A stretch of DNA of 64,000 nucleotides from Cupriavidus basilensis (GTDB lineage Bacteria > Pseudomonadota > Gammaproteobacteria > Burkholderiales > Burkholderiaceae), in the NCBI RefSeq assembly GCF_000832305.1, contig NZ_CP010536.1, positions 2,232,001-2,296,000 on the forward strand. Direction: 5' to 3'. Under the pieces are notes generated by a model, which saw only the letters and a list, made by a program, of their open reading frames with translations, was not told the origin of the DNA and searched no databases. Below, in pieces: positions 23,007 to 31,854 of this stretch. Numbering within the stretch: the first letter of the stretch is position 1; each line of letters begins with the position of its first letter. Both the position numbers and the translations under genes were made by a program.

Positions 23007-24275
23007 TCAATTGCTCGCGCGCAAGCGTCGCGTGCGGTAGGTCCCCCAGCCGCTGGCCAATGCCGACTTCAGGAAGGCCGCCAGGCCGCTTTCGCCGGGC
23101 CGTGGCTCGGCGCCTCTGGCGATGCGCTTGAGCTGGCGCTCGTACCAGAGCACCTCCATGATTCCCAAGCGGTCGACCGCCTTCAGGCCGGTCTTGATGG
23201 CACGAACCTGCTGCGAGCTGTCGCGCCCTTGCAGCAAGGCGGCCGGCGCATCGGGGTCGATGGCCAGCAGCCGCGCCAGGCCGACGATGTCCAGTGCGCC
23301 GGAGGCCAGGGCACCCTCCATGCCGGCGGCGCTGCGGAAGCCGCCGGTCACCATCAGCGGCACATCCACCGCGGCACGCACCTTCTCGGCGAAGCTCAGG
23401 AAATAGGCCTCGCGCGACGCCGTCGACGCACTCTTCGGATCGTGGTTGGCGCCGTTCATCGCGGGCGCTTCGTAGGTGCCGCCCGAGATCTCGATCAGGT
23501 CGATGCCCGCCTCGGCCAAGGCGCGGATGGCGTCCAGCGACTCCTCTTCGGTAAAGCCGCCGCGCTGGAAGTCCGCCGAGTTGAGCTTGATGCCCACCGG
23601 GAACCCGGGGCCGACCTGGCGGCGAACCTCGGCATAGACCGCCAACACGAAGCGCCGGCGCTTCTCCGGCGTGCCGCCCCATTCGTCATCGCGCAGGTTG
23701 TGCCGGGGCGAGAGGAACTGGTTGACCAGGTAGCCATGGGCACCGTGGATCTCCACGCCGCTGAAGCCGGCCTTCTTGCAAACCGCGGCGCTGCGCCCGA
23801 AGCGCCGGATCACGTCTTCGATCTCTTCCTGCGTCGCTTCGCGCGGGGTCTCGAAGAAGGCGGCCATGTCCTCCCGGAACGGCACAGCCGAGGGGGCGAT
23901 GTTGTAGGCGTTCAGCCCCTTGGTCGATTGTTTGCCCGGGTGGTTGAGCTGCGCCCAGATCGCGACTCCGCGGCCGGTGGCGGCCTGCGCCCATTGCGCG
24001 AGCAGACCCAGGTCCGACTCGTCTTCGATGGCGACGTTGCCAGGCTCGCCCAGGGCTCGCCGGTCGACCATCACGTTGCCGGTCAGGATCAGGCCCAGGC
24101 CCGATGCCGCCCAGCGCTGGTAGAGGGCGACGAGTGCCGGCGTGGGCCGGTTGTCGTAGGTGCCGAGCGTCTCGCTCATGGCGGCTTTGGCCAGCCGGTT
24201 GCGCAGGACCGTACCGTTGGGCAATGTCAGCGGTTGGGCCAGCAGGCGGGGGGCGGCAGTGGATGTGCTGGGCAT
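23007..24275 (-). CDS. NADH:flavin oxidoreductase/NADH oxidase family protein, 422 aa
   Basis: Old-yellow-enzyme superfamily TIM barrel with FMN. Signatures: LPNGTVLRNRLAKAAMSE at the start, AIWAQLNHPGKQS, EIHGAHGYLVNQFLSPRHN with the two active-site His/His-type ligands, and MVTGGFRSAAGMEGALASG for phosphate binding. It lacks the C-terminal FAD/iron-sulfur half of dienoyl-CoA reductases. The start is ATG 24275. It is a different subfamily from the second OYE-type gene in the same operon. Confidence 0.9.
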   Translation of the reverse strand: MPSTSTAAPRLLAQPLTLPNGTVLRNRLAKAAMSETLGTYDNRPTPALVALYQRWAASGLGLILTGNVMVDRRALGEPGNVAIEDESDLGLLAQWAQAATGRGVAIWAQLNHPGKQSTKGLNAYNIAPSAVPFREDMAAFFETPREATQEEIEDVIRRFGRSAAVCKKAGFSGVEIHGAHGYLVNQFLSPRHNLRDDEWGGTPEKRRRFVLAVYAEVRRQVGPGFPVGIKLNSADFQRGGFTEEESLDAIRALAEAGIDLIEISGGTYEAPAMNGANHDPKSASTASREAYFLSFAEKVRAAVDVPLMVTGGFRSAAGMEGALASGALDIVGLARLLAIDPDAPAALLQGRDSSQQVRAIKTGLKAVDRLGIMEVLWYERQLKRIARGAEPRPGESGLAAFLKSALASGWGTYRTRRLRASN

Positions 24276-24304
24276 GGAGTTGTCTCTGTGTGTGAACCGC
24301 GGGT

Positions 24305-24703
24305 TCAGAACGGGCTGCGGTCCCAGGCCGCGATGACCCTGGGCGGCTGCAGGAACGAGGTCAGCCCCTGGAACCACAGCACTTCGCGGAAGTCGCCGCT
24401 GATTGCCAGGTCCTTGCTGCCCACGCCGCGCACGAAGGCCGGCTGTACGTCCTTGGCCGACAGGATCTCGAAACCTTTGGCCGGCGTCGCAAAGCTCAGC
24501 GTGAAGCTGGGATTGCCGCTCAGGCCGGCGAAGGAGCGCACGGCACCGTCCTGGATCACGTAGGTGCGGCCGGCGCCCGAGGCCGTGCGGATCTGGAAGA
24601 CCAGTTGCTTGGCGCCGACATAGCGCGCGCAATCAGCGTCGCTGCGAATCTTTCGCTGCAGCAACTGGGCGAAGACCCACAGCAGGAACTTGAACTTGAG
24701 CAT
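24305..24703 (-). CDS. Small protein resembling SCP2 sterol-carrier domain, 132 aa
   Basis: The body VFQIRTASGAGRTYVIQDGAV, SFTLSFATPAKGFEILSAKD and ISGDFREVLWFQGL follows the beta-rich pattern of SCP2-like lipid-binding domains, where the hydrophobic pocket holds an acyl or sterol ligand. A hydrophobic N-terminus (FKFLLWVFAQLL) could be a membrane anchor or part of the pocket. It lies 30 bases before the flavin oxidoreductase gene. The SCP2 assignment is by overall pattern and is tentative. Confidence 0.55.
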   Translation of the reverse strand: MLKFKFLLWVFAQLLQRKIRSDADCARYVGAKQLVFQIRTASGAGRTYVIQDGAVRSFAGLSGNPSFTLSFATPAKGFEILSAKDVQPAFVRGVGSKDLAISGDFREVLWFQGLTSFLQPPRVIAAWDRSPF

Positions 24704-24757
24704 GGCAGGCGATCTTCAGAAGTGGAGCGGTGCGGTCTGGCGACGGAGTGGCAGGCG

Positions 24758-25603
24758 TCACTCGGCCAGGAACTGCACCGCGTGTTGCAGGAACCGCTGC
24801 GGGCACTGGAACTGCGCGGCGTGGCCGGCGTCGGGATAGATGAACAACTGCGCGTTGGGCAGGTTGCGCGCCATGTAGAACGAGTTGACGGTGGCCACCA
24901 TCACGTCGTTCACGCCATTGAGGATGAAGGTGGGCTGCCGGATGCCGCGCAGGTAGGCAAAGGGGTCGTCTTCCTGCACCCTGGGCAGGTAGTGCAGGTT
25001 GGCCTCGATCTGCGCGCTAGCAACCTCCGGGGAAGACGGCGGGTCCTGGTCCACCCGCTGGTGGCGCCGCGCCCAGAAGTCTCGCGCGGCCTGCTGGGCC
25101 TGCGCCGAGCGGCCAAAAAACAGGTACGCAAAGTCGTCGAGGGTGGGCACCGGGTTGACGGCGGTGCTCAGCACGCGCTGCTCCAGTTCCGGGTCGCCGC
25201 CGCGCGGCCCGGTGCCCAGCAGCATCAGCTTGCGCACCAGCTCGGGATGGCGCCAGGTCAGGTCCAGGGCCTGGAAGCCGCCCAGCGAGAAGCCCAGCAC
25301 ATCCACTTGGCGCAGCCCCAGAGCGCGTATCGCCGCCGCCGCGTCATCGGCCATGTCCTCGATCCGGGTGCGCGGCGCGCCGGTGGACGACGCGATACCT
25401 CGCCCGTTGAACAGGATCACCTCGCGCCCGGCAGCCAGGCCGTCGGTCATCAGGGGGTCCCAGTGGTCCATGCCACCGCGGAAGTGCTGGAGGAAGAACA
25501 GCGGCGGCTGGTCCGTCGCGGCATTCCCCCAGCGGCGGTAGGCGAACCGGTCGCCACCCACTTCGACAAAGCGGGTGGCGGCGGTGAGATGGGTGGGGCT
25601 CAT
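24758..25603 (-). CDS. Alpha/beta hydrolase, 281 aa
   Basis: Serine hydrolase fold without signal peptide. Nucleophile Ser is in LGFSLGGFQ, the acid in ILNGVNDVMV and the His in YPDAGHAAQ; the oxyanion region is FLQHFRGGMDHWDP. The start at 25603 has an AGGA upstream; the frame is open from 25639. It is a tandem paralogue of the next gene upstream, sharing motifs around each catalytic residue. Substrate not deducible. Confidence 0.88.
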   Translation of the reverse strand: MSPTHLTAATRFVEVGGDRFAYRRWGNAATDQPPLFFLQHFRGGMDHWDPLMTDGLAAGREVILFNGRGIASSTGAPRTRIEDMADDAAAAIRALGLRQVDVLGFSLGGFQALDLTWRHPELVRKLMLLGTGPRGGDPELEQRVLSTAVNPVPTLDDFAYLFFGRSAQAQQAARDFWARRHQRVDQDPPSSPEVASAQIEANLHYLPRVQEDDPFAYLRGIRQPTFILNGVNDVMVATVNSFYMARNLPNAQLFIYPDAGHAAQFQCPQRFLQHAVQFLAE

Positions 25604-25642
25604 GGAGGAGTCCTGGTGATGGCGGGCGTGTTCCGGCACCGC

Positions 25643-26611
25643 TCAGCGGGCCAGAAACTCCAGCGTGCTGCGCACGAACTCGTCGTGGAACTGAAATGCG
25701 CCGCCATGCCCGGCATCCGGGTAGATAATCAGCTGGCTGTTCGGCAGCCGCTTCGCCAGGTCGTGCGTGTTGATGGTGGGCACCATGCGGTCGTCGTCGC
25801 CGTTGACCACCAGTACCGGCTGCTTGACCACCGAGAGATCGGCCGGGGCCTTGTTGCCCCAAGCGCGCAGCGCCCCCAGCTGGGCGAAGAAGGCGCTGTT
25901 CGAGATCTCCTTGTCACGGTTCTCGGTGCGCTCGTTCAGGCGCGCCAGGAAGGCCTTGCCGGCCTCGATGCCGTTGGGAGTGCGCGTGAAGAAGAGGAAC
26001 TGCTTCGGATCCTGGCCCGTGAAGAAGCCGCGCAGCATGTCGTAGAAGGTCACCCCCGCCACGGAGCTGATGCCTTCGCCGCCGGCCGGGCCGGTGCCGG
26101 CCAGGACCAACTTGCGGACGAGTTGCGGCTCCTTGAGCACGACTTCCTGGGCGACCATGCCGCCCATCGAGAAGCCCAGCAGGTCCACCTGCTGGAAGCC
26201 CTTGGCCTTGATGAAGCTGATGGCGTCGTCGGCCATCTGTTCGATCGAATTGGCCGGCGAGCCGCTGCTGGAGCCGATGCCGCGGTTGTTGAATGCGATC
26301 ACGTGGTGCTTGGCCGCGATACCGTCCATGACCCGTGGGTCCCAGTTGTCCAGAACGGCGGCGAGGTGCACCAGGAACACGACCGGTGTCCCGCCGTGTT
26401 GCTGGCCCATCTCGCGGTAGGTGTAGTCCACGCCACCTGCCGTTATGGTCTGGGTCGGGACGGTCTTCCAGGAAAGCTCGGACTTCTGAGCCATCAACGG
26501 CTGGCCTTGGGCCGCGCCCGCTGCGGCGGGTTCCGCCGCCCCAGCCGTGAGCGGGTGCAGGGTCGTTGACAGGGCGAGCCCCAGGGCGAAAGTGATGAGC
26601 AGGCGTTTCAT
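25643..26611 (-). CDS. Alpha/beta hydrolase with signal peptide, 322 aa
   Basis: Residues 1-25 form a Sec signal peptide (LLITFALGLALSTTLHPLTAGA), so the enzyme is probably periplasmic, unlike its tandem paralogue. Nucleophile Ser in LGFSMGGMVAQE, Asp in VNGDDDRMV and His in YPDAGHGGAFQ are all present. It sits between the OYE-type reductase and the cytoplasmic hydrolase genes. The pair probably arose by duplication with change of location. Confidence 0.88.
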   Translation of the reverse strand: MKRLLITFALGLALSTTLHPLTAGAAEPAAAGAAQGQPLMAQKSELSWKTVPTQTITAGGVDYTYREMGQQHGGTPVVFLVHLAAVLDNWDPRVMDGIAAKHHVIAFNNRGIGSSSGSPANSIEQMADDAISFIKAKGFQQVDLLGFSMGGMVAQEVVLKEPQLVRKLVLAGTGPAGGEGISSVAGVTFYDMLRGFFTGQDPKQFLFFTRTPNGIEAGKAFLARLNERTENRDKEISNSAFFAQLGALRAWGNKAPADLSVVKQPVLVVNGDDDRMVPTINTHDLAKRLPNSQLIIYPDAGHGGAFQFHDEFVRSTLEFLAR

Positions 26612-26625
26612 GGTGGGTCTGCAGG

Positions 26626-27702
26626 TCAGGCGTTGAGCGCGGGGTAGTCGGTGTAGCCCTTGGGGCCGGGCGTGTAGAACGTCGCCATGTCCAAGGGGTT
26701 GAGCGGTGCCTCCGTCTGCATGCGTGCCACCAGATCGGGGTTGGCGATGAAGGGGCGGGCAAAGGCGATCAGGTCCGCCTGGCCCGCCTCGAGCGCACGC
26801 TCGGCACTGGCCCGGTCAAAGCCACCGGCCAGGATGAACACTCCCTTGAACGCCGCGCGCAGGCGCAGCTTCAGCTCGGCGGGCACGGGTGGTGCCCCCA
26901 AGGCGGAATGGTCCAGCAGGTGGACGTACAAAATGCCCAGCTGCGACAACTCCTCGGCGAGCGCCAGATATTGGGCTTCGACATCGGAGTAGGCGCCCGT
27001 GCCGTTCAACACGCCGTAGGGCGATAGGCGAATACCTACGCGGTCTGCGCCAATGGCGGCCACAGTGGCGCGAACCACTTCCAGCGCGAAACGGTTGCGG
27101 CCCTTAAGACCGTCCCCATACCCATCGGTACGCCGGTTCACGTTGGCGTTCAGGAATTGCTCGATCAGGTAGCCGTTGGCCGCATGCAGCTCGACGCCGT
27201 CGAACCCCGCCTCGATGGCCAGTTGTGCCGACCGCGCGTACTCCGCCACCGCGTGGGTGATGTCGTCAGCGGTCATGGCGCGCGGCGCGCTGTGCGGCTG
27301 GGGCCCCCCGGTGTCGGTGAACATCTCCCCGGGGCAGACTTCTGCCATCGGCCCTACAACCTCAGCGCCGGCCGGCAGGTTGTCAACATGAGTTACGCGG
27401 CCGGTGTGCATGAGCTGCACGAAGATCTTGCCGCCCTGAGCGTGAACGGCCTCCGTCACCTGCTTCCATCCCTGCACATGGGCTTGGTTGAACAGGCCCG
27501 GAATACGCGGGTAGCCCAGCCCATTGGGCGATGGCGAGGTTCCCTCGGTGACGATCAGGCCGGCCGCTGCACGCTGGCCGTAGTACGAGGCCATCAGGGC
27601 GTTCGGCGTGTTGCGCTCCACGGCGCGGTGCCGCGTCATGGGCGCCATCACGATGCGGTTGCGCAGCGGCAGGGAGGGTTCGGAGAGTGCGGTGAAGAGC
27701 AT
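26626..27702 (-). CDS. Alkene reductase, old yellow enzyme family, 358 aa
   Basis: FMN-dependent reductase of electrophilic alkenes, nitro-esters and quinones. Signatures: LRNRIVMAPMTRHRA, KIFVQLMHTGRVTH, ELHAANGYLIEQFLNANVN with the substrate-anchoring His and Asn of the N-ethylmaleimide-reductase group, and FARPFIANPDL. Full length. Such genes are typically induced by reactive electrophiles under TetR-type control, which fits the TetR gene and operators at the head of this operon. Confidence 0.93.
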   Translation of the reverse strand: MLFTALSEPSLPLRNRIVMAPMTRHRAVERNTPNALMASYYGQRAAAGLIVTEGTSPSPNGLGYPRIPGLFNQAHVQGWKQVTEAVHAQGGKIFVQLMHTGRVTHVDNLPAGAEVVGPMAEVCPGEMFTDTGGPQPHSAPRAMTADDITHAVAEYARSAQLAIEAGFDGVELHAANGYLIEQFLNANVNRRTDGYGDGLKGRNRFALEVVRATVAAIGADRVGIRLSPYGVLNGTGAYSDVEAQYLALAEELSQLGILYVHLLDHSALGAPPVPAELKLRLRAAFKGVFILAGGFDRASAERALEAGQADLIAFARPFIANPDLVARMQTEAPLNPLDMATFYTPGPKGYTDYPALNA

Positions 27703-27740
27703 GTCGGGCCTTCTGTCGGTGTCGGATTAACAGCGTCGGT

Positions 27741-28445
27741 TCACTGGGCCTGGGGAAGATAGGCCGGGCGCGGCGCTGTCAAGCCTTGCCAGACCTGCTG
27801 GGTGAGCGCGTCGGCCAGCACCTCGTCGGCGCCCGCGGCCAGGCCGTCGAGTGCACGCTGAACGATCTCTTCGGCGCTGGTCTTCGGAACCTCGAAGCCG
27901 CGCGTGAGGTCGGTGTCGACCGCGGCCATGTGCAGGCCCAGCACCTGGGTCTTCTGGCCAGCCAGCTCGTGGCGCAAGGCATTGGTCAAGGACCACGCCG
28001 CTGCCTTGCTCGCCGAGTAGGCGGCCAGCTCGCCGCCGTTGATCCAGGACGCCACCGACAGCACGTTGATCAATGCGCCACCGCCATTGGCCTTCAACAC
28101 GGGTGCGAAGGCCTTGCTCACGTTCAGCACGCCGAAGAAGTTCGTCTCGAAGATGCGGCGGGTCACTGCGTCGCTGTCCCCAGCGAGAAAGCCGCCGACC
28201 TGGGCAATCCCGGCGTTGTTGATCACCAGGTTCACGTCGGCAGCCACCCCTGCTGCGGCCGCGATCTCTTCGGGCTTGGTGACATCAAGCCGCAGGGCCT
28301 GCACGCCCGGCAGCGTGACGGTGGCAGGGTTGCGTGCGGCGGCGTAGACCTTGCGGGCACCGCGCGCAAGCAGTTCGCGCGCAAATGCCAGCCCGATGCC
28401 GCGGTTGGCACCCGTGACGAGGACGACGGAGTTTGCAATGTTCAT
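27741..28445 (-). CDS. SDR-family oxidoreductase, 234 aa
   Basis: Cofactor motif TGANRGIG at residues 10-17, NNAG at about 75, catalytic Ser in NVLSVASW and Tyr-x-x-x-Lys in AAYSASKAA. The start at 28445 has GGAGA upstream; the frame is open to 28490. The second gene of the operon. Closest in style to uncharacterised SDRs acting on aldehydes or ketones. Confidence 0.88.
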   Translation of the reverse strand: MNIANSVVLVTGANRGIGLAFARELLARGARKVYAAARNPATVTLPGVQALRLDVTKPEEIAAAAGVAADVNLVINNAGIAQVGGFLAGDSDAVTRRIFETNFFGVLNVSKAFAPVLKANGGGALINVLSVASWINGGELAAYSASKAAAWSLTNALRHELAGQKTQVLGLHMAAVDTDLTRGFEVPKTSAEEIVQRALDGLAAGADEVLADALTQQVWQGLTAPRPAYLPQAQ

Positions 28446-28526
28446 GGAGATCTCCAAGGGCCGGATGGTGGGGAATATGACGACCGTCAACTGTGAAAGC
28501 GTGCAATGACGGTCAGAAGGAACGGT

Positions 28527-29525
28527 TCAACGAACCTTGATGACAACCTTGCCCTTGGCGCGGCCGCTCTCGACATAGGCCAGGGCTTCGTTGGTGGCTT
28601 CGAACGGGAAGACCTTGTCGACCACCGGGCGGATGGCGCCCGACTCGATGAGCTGCGCGATCTGCCGCAGCTGGCTTCCGTTGCCTTTCATGAACAGAAA
28701 GCTGTAGTTGACCCTGAGGCGCTGGGCTTGCCGGCGAACGCTGAAGCCCAGCGCTCTGAAGACCTGCCTAACCAGCCACGGAGCCTTGACGTCCTTGCCA
28801 AACTGCAGGTCGGGCGGCGACGTAATGGACACGACATGACCGTCAGGCTTGACCACGCCCAGGGACTTCTTCAATGTCTTTTCGTCCTGGCTGTTCAGCA
28901 CCACGTCGTAGTCGCGCAGCTGCTCTTCGAACGCTTCCTTCTTGTAGTCGATGACGACATCGGCACCCAGGCTCTTCACCAGCGCGATATTGGCTGTGCT
29001 GGTGGTGGTGGCCACCGTGGCGCCCAGGTGCTTGGCCAGCTGGATCGCGAATGTTCCGACGCCGCCGGAGCCTGCCTGGATGAAGACCTTCTGACCCTTG
29101 CGGAGCCTGGTCCTTTCGACCAGCGCCTGCCATGCCGTCAAACCGATCAAGGGGATGGAGGCGGCCTCCTCCATGCTGATGTTCCTGGGCTTGAGCGCCA
29201 CGGTGTCTTCATGGACCGCAACGAGTTCTGCAAAGGTCCCGATGCGCAGGTCACGGGGCCTGGCGTAGACCTCGTCGCCCACCTTGAATTGGCTCACGCG
29301 GGGGCCGACGCGAACCACCACGCCGGCCACGTCGTGCCCGAGCACGAACGGTGTGCGGTACGGCAGGATGAGCTTGACCTCGCCGTTTCGAACCTTGGCG
29401 TCGAACAGGTTGACGGCGGCCGCGTGGACCTGGATCAACACCTCGTCGTCACGCAGTTCCGGCTCAGGCACGTCGCCGGCCCGCAGTGGCTTCTTGCCGT
29501 AGCGATCAACGATGAAGGCTTTCAT
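28527..29525 (-). CDS. NADP-dependent medium-chain oxidoreductase (quinone reductase type), 332 aa
   Basis: First gene of the operon. It has no zinc ligands; motifs are VHAAAVNLFDAKVRNG, FVLGHDVAGVVVRVG, and the nucleotide loop QAGSGGVGTFAIQLAKHLGA. C-terminus GKVVIKV is family-typical. Reduces quinones or enones with NADPH. A candidate TetR operator lies 66 bases upstream of its start. Confidence 0.9.
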   Translation of the reverse strand: MKAFIVDRYGKKPLRAGDVPEPELRDDEVLIQVHAAAVNLFDAKVRNGEVKLILPYRTPFVLGHDVAGVVVRVGPRVSQFKVGDEVYARPRDLRIGTFAELVAVHEDTVALKPRNISMEEAASIPLIGLTAWQALVERTRLRKGQKVFIQAGSGGVGTFAIQLAKHLGATVATTTSTANIALVKSLGADVVIDYKKEAFEEQLRDYDVVLNSQDEKTLKKSLGVVKPDGHVVSITSPPDLQFGKDVKAPWLVRQVFRALGFSVRRQAQRLRVNYSFLFMKGNGSQLRQIAQLIESGAIRPVVDKVFPFEATNEALAYVESGRAKGKVVIKVR

Positions 29526-29590
29526 TGTTTTTCCTTGTTGCTGCCAGATTCACGGACACGCCCAGCGGCAGCGGTGGATGTGGCGTTTGG

Positions 29591-29612
29591 TATGATGATT
29601 GTCATACGTAAT
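29591..29612. promoter_or_regulatory. Candidate TetR operator before the reductase operon
   Basis: TATGATGATTGTCATACGT and the next three bases form an imperfect dyad (ATGA...TCAT). The 22-base site matches the one over the TetR start (30230-30251) at 17 or 18 positions, including the shared TCATACGT, and lies between the TetR gene end and the first operon gene. Confidence 0.7.
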
Positions 29613-29638
29613 GTCAAAAAAAGGCAGGGACGGTGCAG

Positions 29639-30232
29639 TCACGCGTCAGAGGGTGCCAGCCGCTTCAATGCGGCACTGCACAGCGAGTCCGACAACGCAG
29701 CATCATCGACGGCGCGAGCCAGCATCAAGGTGCCCACCATGGTGGCCACGGTCACTAAGGCGCGTTCGTGGACTCCTGGCTGCCCCCAATCCGGCGACTG
29801 ACGCGCAACCAGATCGATCATTTCCTTGATACGGCGCGTGGCCGCCCGACGCACTTCAGGCGCCTGACGGGGCATCTCGGAACCGAGGGCAGCCACGGGG
29901 CAGCCCGTCTCGATGCCCGCGAGGTGCTCCTTGGAGAGGTAGGCCTGTATCAAGGCCTGGAAAGCCTGCTCTGCCGGCACAGCGGCAATGACACGGGCCC
30001 CGAAGCCGTTGGACTCGGCGCCGGCGCGGTCCACCGCCTCGGCCAACATGGCCTCGCGGGACTCGAAGTGGGCGTAGAAGGCGCCATGCGTCAGGCCCGC
30101 GTCCTTCATGATGTCGGCTACACCCGTGCCGTCGTAGCCGCTGCGACGGATGGCGCGTGCAGCAGCCTGCACGATGCGCTCGTGGGAGGCCTCCTTGGCG
30201 GCGGCTCGGACGTTGATGGGTGATTTTCGCAT
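29639..30232 (-). CDS. TetR-family repressor, 197 aa
   Basis: N-terminal helix-turn-helix (RIVQAAARAIRRSGYDGTGVADIMKDAGLTHGAFYAHFESREAM, quoted in part) spans about residues 15-60, as in AcrR/NemR-like repressors. The ligand-binding part contains a Cys in IETGCPVAALG, common in repressors sensing electrophiles. The start is set at 30232; upstream ATGs at 30241 and 30244 lie inside the candidate operator and no ribosome site decides. It directly precedes the reductase operon and is probably its regulator and autoregulated. Confidence 0.88.
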   Translation of the reverse strand: MRKSPINVRAAAKEASHERIVQAAARAIRRSGYDGTGVADIMKDAGLTHGAFYAHFESREAMLAEAVDRAGAESNGFGARVIAAVPAEQAFQALIQAYLSKEHLAGIETGCPVAALGSEMPRQAPEVRRAATRRIKEMIDLVARQSPDWGQPGVHERALVTVATMVGTLMLARAVDDAALSDSLCSAALKRLAPSDA

Positions 30233-30251
30233 GATGGTCATCATACGTGAT
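30230..30251. promoter_or_regulatory. Candidate TetR operator overlapping the TetR start
   Basis: ATGATG-GT-CATCAT is a perfect 14-base dyad followed by ACGTGAT. It resembles the site at 29591-29612 and overlaps the possible start codons of the TetR gene, fitting autorepression. Confidence 0.7.
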
Positions 30252-30296
30252 TCGAGCGGACGAAGCAAGGGCTGAACGGGAGGACTCCGTCAGGGC

Positions 30297-30500
30297 CCAG
30301 CCAGCTCTACGAGCTTTGCACGAGCCAACGCCAAACGGATCGCGCCCACTGCGAGGGCTTCATCACGGGCGTGGCCAGCACCTTGCAGAACGAGCAGATC
30401 GGCCGTGTGCGCGTGTGCATCCCGAAGGGCACGAGCAGCAACGACGTGGTGCAGAAGGTGGTGTGGTACTTGAGGGAGAAGGCCGACGCCGACGTAGACC
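30297..30500 (+). pseudogene. Rap1a/Tai-like domain fragment
   Basis: The plus frame reads LYELCTSQRQTDRAHCEGFI, TGVASTLQ, then VRVCIPKGTSSNDVVQKVVWYLRE, the Cys-containing pattern of Rap1a/Tai small domains (T6SS immunity-like or exported proteins). It has no start codon or signal peptide and runs into repeat DNA, so only the core survives. Confidence 0.55.
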
Positions 30501-30504
30501 AAAG

Positions 30505-30620
30505 TAAAGTTGTCACCGTTTCCGAAGCAATGTCGTCAATCCGCGTTGAAACGGCAATGCGACCCGACGTAACACCAATGAAATCAATAACTTGCACACA
30601 GCGAATTAAAGTTGTCACCG
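30505..30620. repeat. Direct 14-base repeats, possible transposon end
   Basis: TAAAGTTGTCACCG occurs at 30505-30518 and again at 30607-30620, 102 bases apart. Multiple short repeats near an end are typical of IS21-type and similar elements, but no transposase adjoins. The stretch 30621-30798 shows no gene. Confidence 0.4.
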
Positions 30621-30798
30621 CCTGAGGCTCGCGAAGGTGTCAATTGAGCGTGTGCGACGCCCTTACACGCCCCTAAATCTCTGGGCCGATGTCCAACTGG
30701 TGCCCGCGATCGGCGACCAACGGGAAACGACAACCCTTCCCGCCTTGTCGCAGCGACTGTCTTGTGATCGTGGTACGGGCTCAAGCCGGTGTCCGTGA

Positions 30799-31796
30799 CT
30801 AGCCAAGGCGCCTGCATCCCAGGCCATGCTCAAAGTAGGCCCGCGCCAACGCCTTGCGGTACTCCGGCTTCATGGGTCGAACACTCCCGGGTCGCCACAA
30901 CAACTTCCGTAAGCGAGTCGGCAGGACCGTGGTGATGTCGGCCTGCTTTCCCGGCGTCAGTGAGCCGACCTTGTGGTCCAGGCCATTTTCCCTGGCCCCG
31001 GCCACCGGGGCGAATTCCAGCACATCCCGCATCGAGATGGTCGTGGGGGCATTCGCCACGCGCGAGTGATTGCCGCCCATCCACGATCGGTAATAGACAA
31101 AGGCGCGGCGCATCTACGTGAACATGTCGCCCGAACACTTCGTCTCTGTATCCCCGCTCAGGCTGGGCCGGATGCCGGCGGCGAGCATGCGGTTGAGCGG
31201 GATGCCGATGCCCTGTGCGTTCAGCTCGCAATGCACGCCGAGCGATGCGCTGACGCTGGCGTCAGCCATCATCGCGATCTCTTCCTGGCTGGAACAGCAG
31301 CAATGCACGAACGTCAGATCGTCGCCCTGCACGCCCGCATCGTGCATCTGCGCAATGCCCTTAACGGCAGCATTGCGGGCGTAGGCGCCCAAGGCGCAGG
31401 TTGGCCAGCCAGACATTGCGGCACGCCATTTCCGGGCCGCGCCCTGCCATAGCAAGCGTCAGCAACTGGTCATCGGAAGAGAAATTGCGCTCGCGCAGGC
31501 GCCGGATATCCTCGAGGTGGCCTCGCTGACTGTCGAACATCCATGAGGCTCCGTCGACCAGCGGCCAGCCGTGCGCGAACGCGCCGCGGGTACCAGCATC
31601 GTGGCGATGTAGACGTCCTCCGGCCGGAAGGCAGCGCCCTTGGCCCCCAACATCTCGGCGAAATAAATCTGCGGATCGATGTCCGCGTAGCGGTGCCTAA
31701 CGCAGCTTTGCAAGGTGTGGCGATGGGCGGGGGCGGAACGCGGCAACAGCCCGGTCACTTCATTTGCTCCGTGAAAACCCTGATGCAATTCATCTA
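30799..31796 (-). pseudogene. Amidohydrolase (chlorohydrolase/cytosine-deaminase-like) gene, multiply frame-shifted
   Basis: Several minus-strand frames together give amidohydrolase motifs: ILAEMLG-like FAEMLGAKGAAFRPEDVYIA near the start, QMHDAGVQGDDLTFVHCC, LNRMLAAGIRPSLSGDTETK, MRRAFVYYRSWMGG and DHKVGSLTPGKQADI near the end. The metal-ligand Asp region SGDTETK is intact, but at least three frame changes and a stop at about 31114 break the gene. It lies upstream of, and opposite to, the TRAP operon. Confidence 0.75.
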
Positions 31797-31825
31797 CTGA
31801 ATCGATATAGTAAACCGATACAGTA
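31795..31825. promoter_or_regulatory. Dyad operator candidate before the TRAP-LacI operon
   Basis: TACTGAATCG (31795-31804) and CGATACAGTA (31816-31825) form an inverted repeat with one mismatch in ten around an 11-base centre; the centre also makes a direct repeat CGATAYAGTA. It lies 30 bases before the first operon gene and is a plausible site for the LacI-type protein encoded in the operon. Confidence 0.5.
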
Positions 31826-31854
31826 CAAAAATTGACCACAGTAGGAGACAAAAG

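Noticed and set aside
22956..24563. Open frame of 535 codons on the plus strand
   Set aside because: Antisense to the NADH:flavin oxidoreductase gene, with Arg/Gly/Ala-rich translation and no domain.
24605..26569. Open frame of 654 codons on the plus strand
   Set aside because: It is antisense to two alpha/beta hydrolase genes and a lipid-binding-like gene whose frames show complete catalytic motifs; the long frame is a by-product of high GC third positions.
28506..29801. Open frame of 431 codons on the plus strand
   Set aside because: Antisense shadow of the quinone-reductase-type gene; no recognisable protein.
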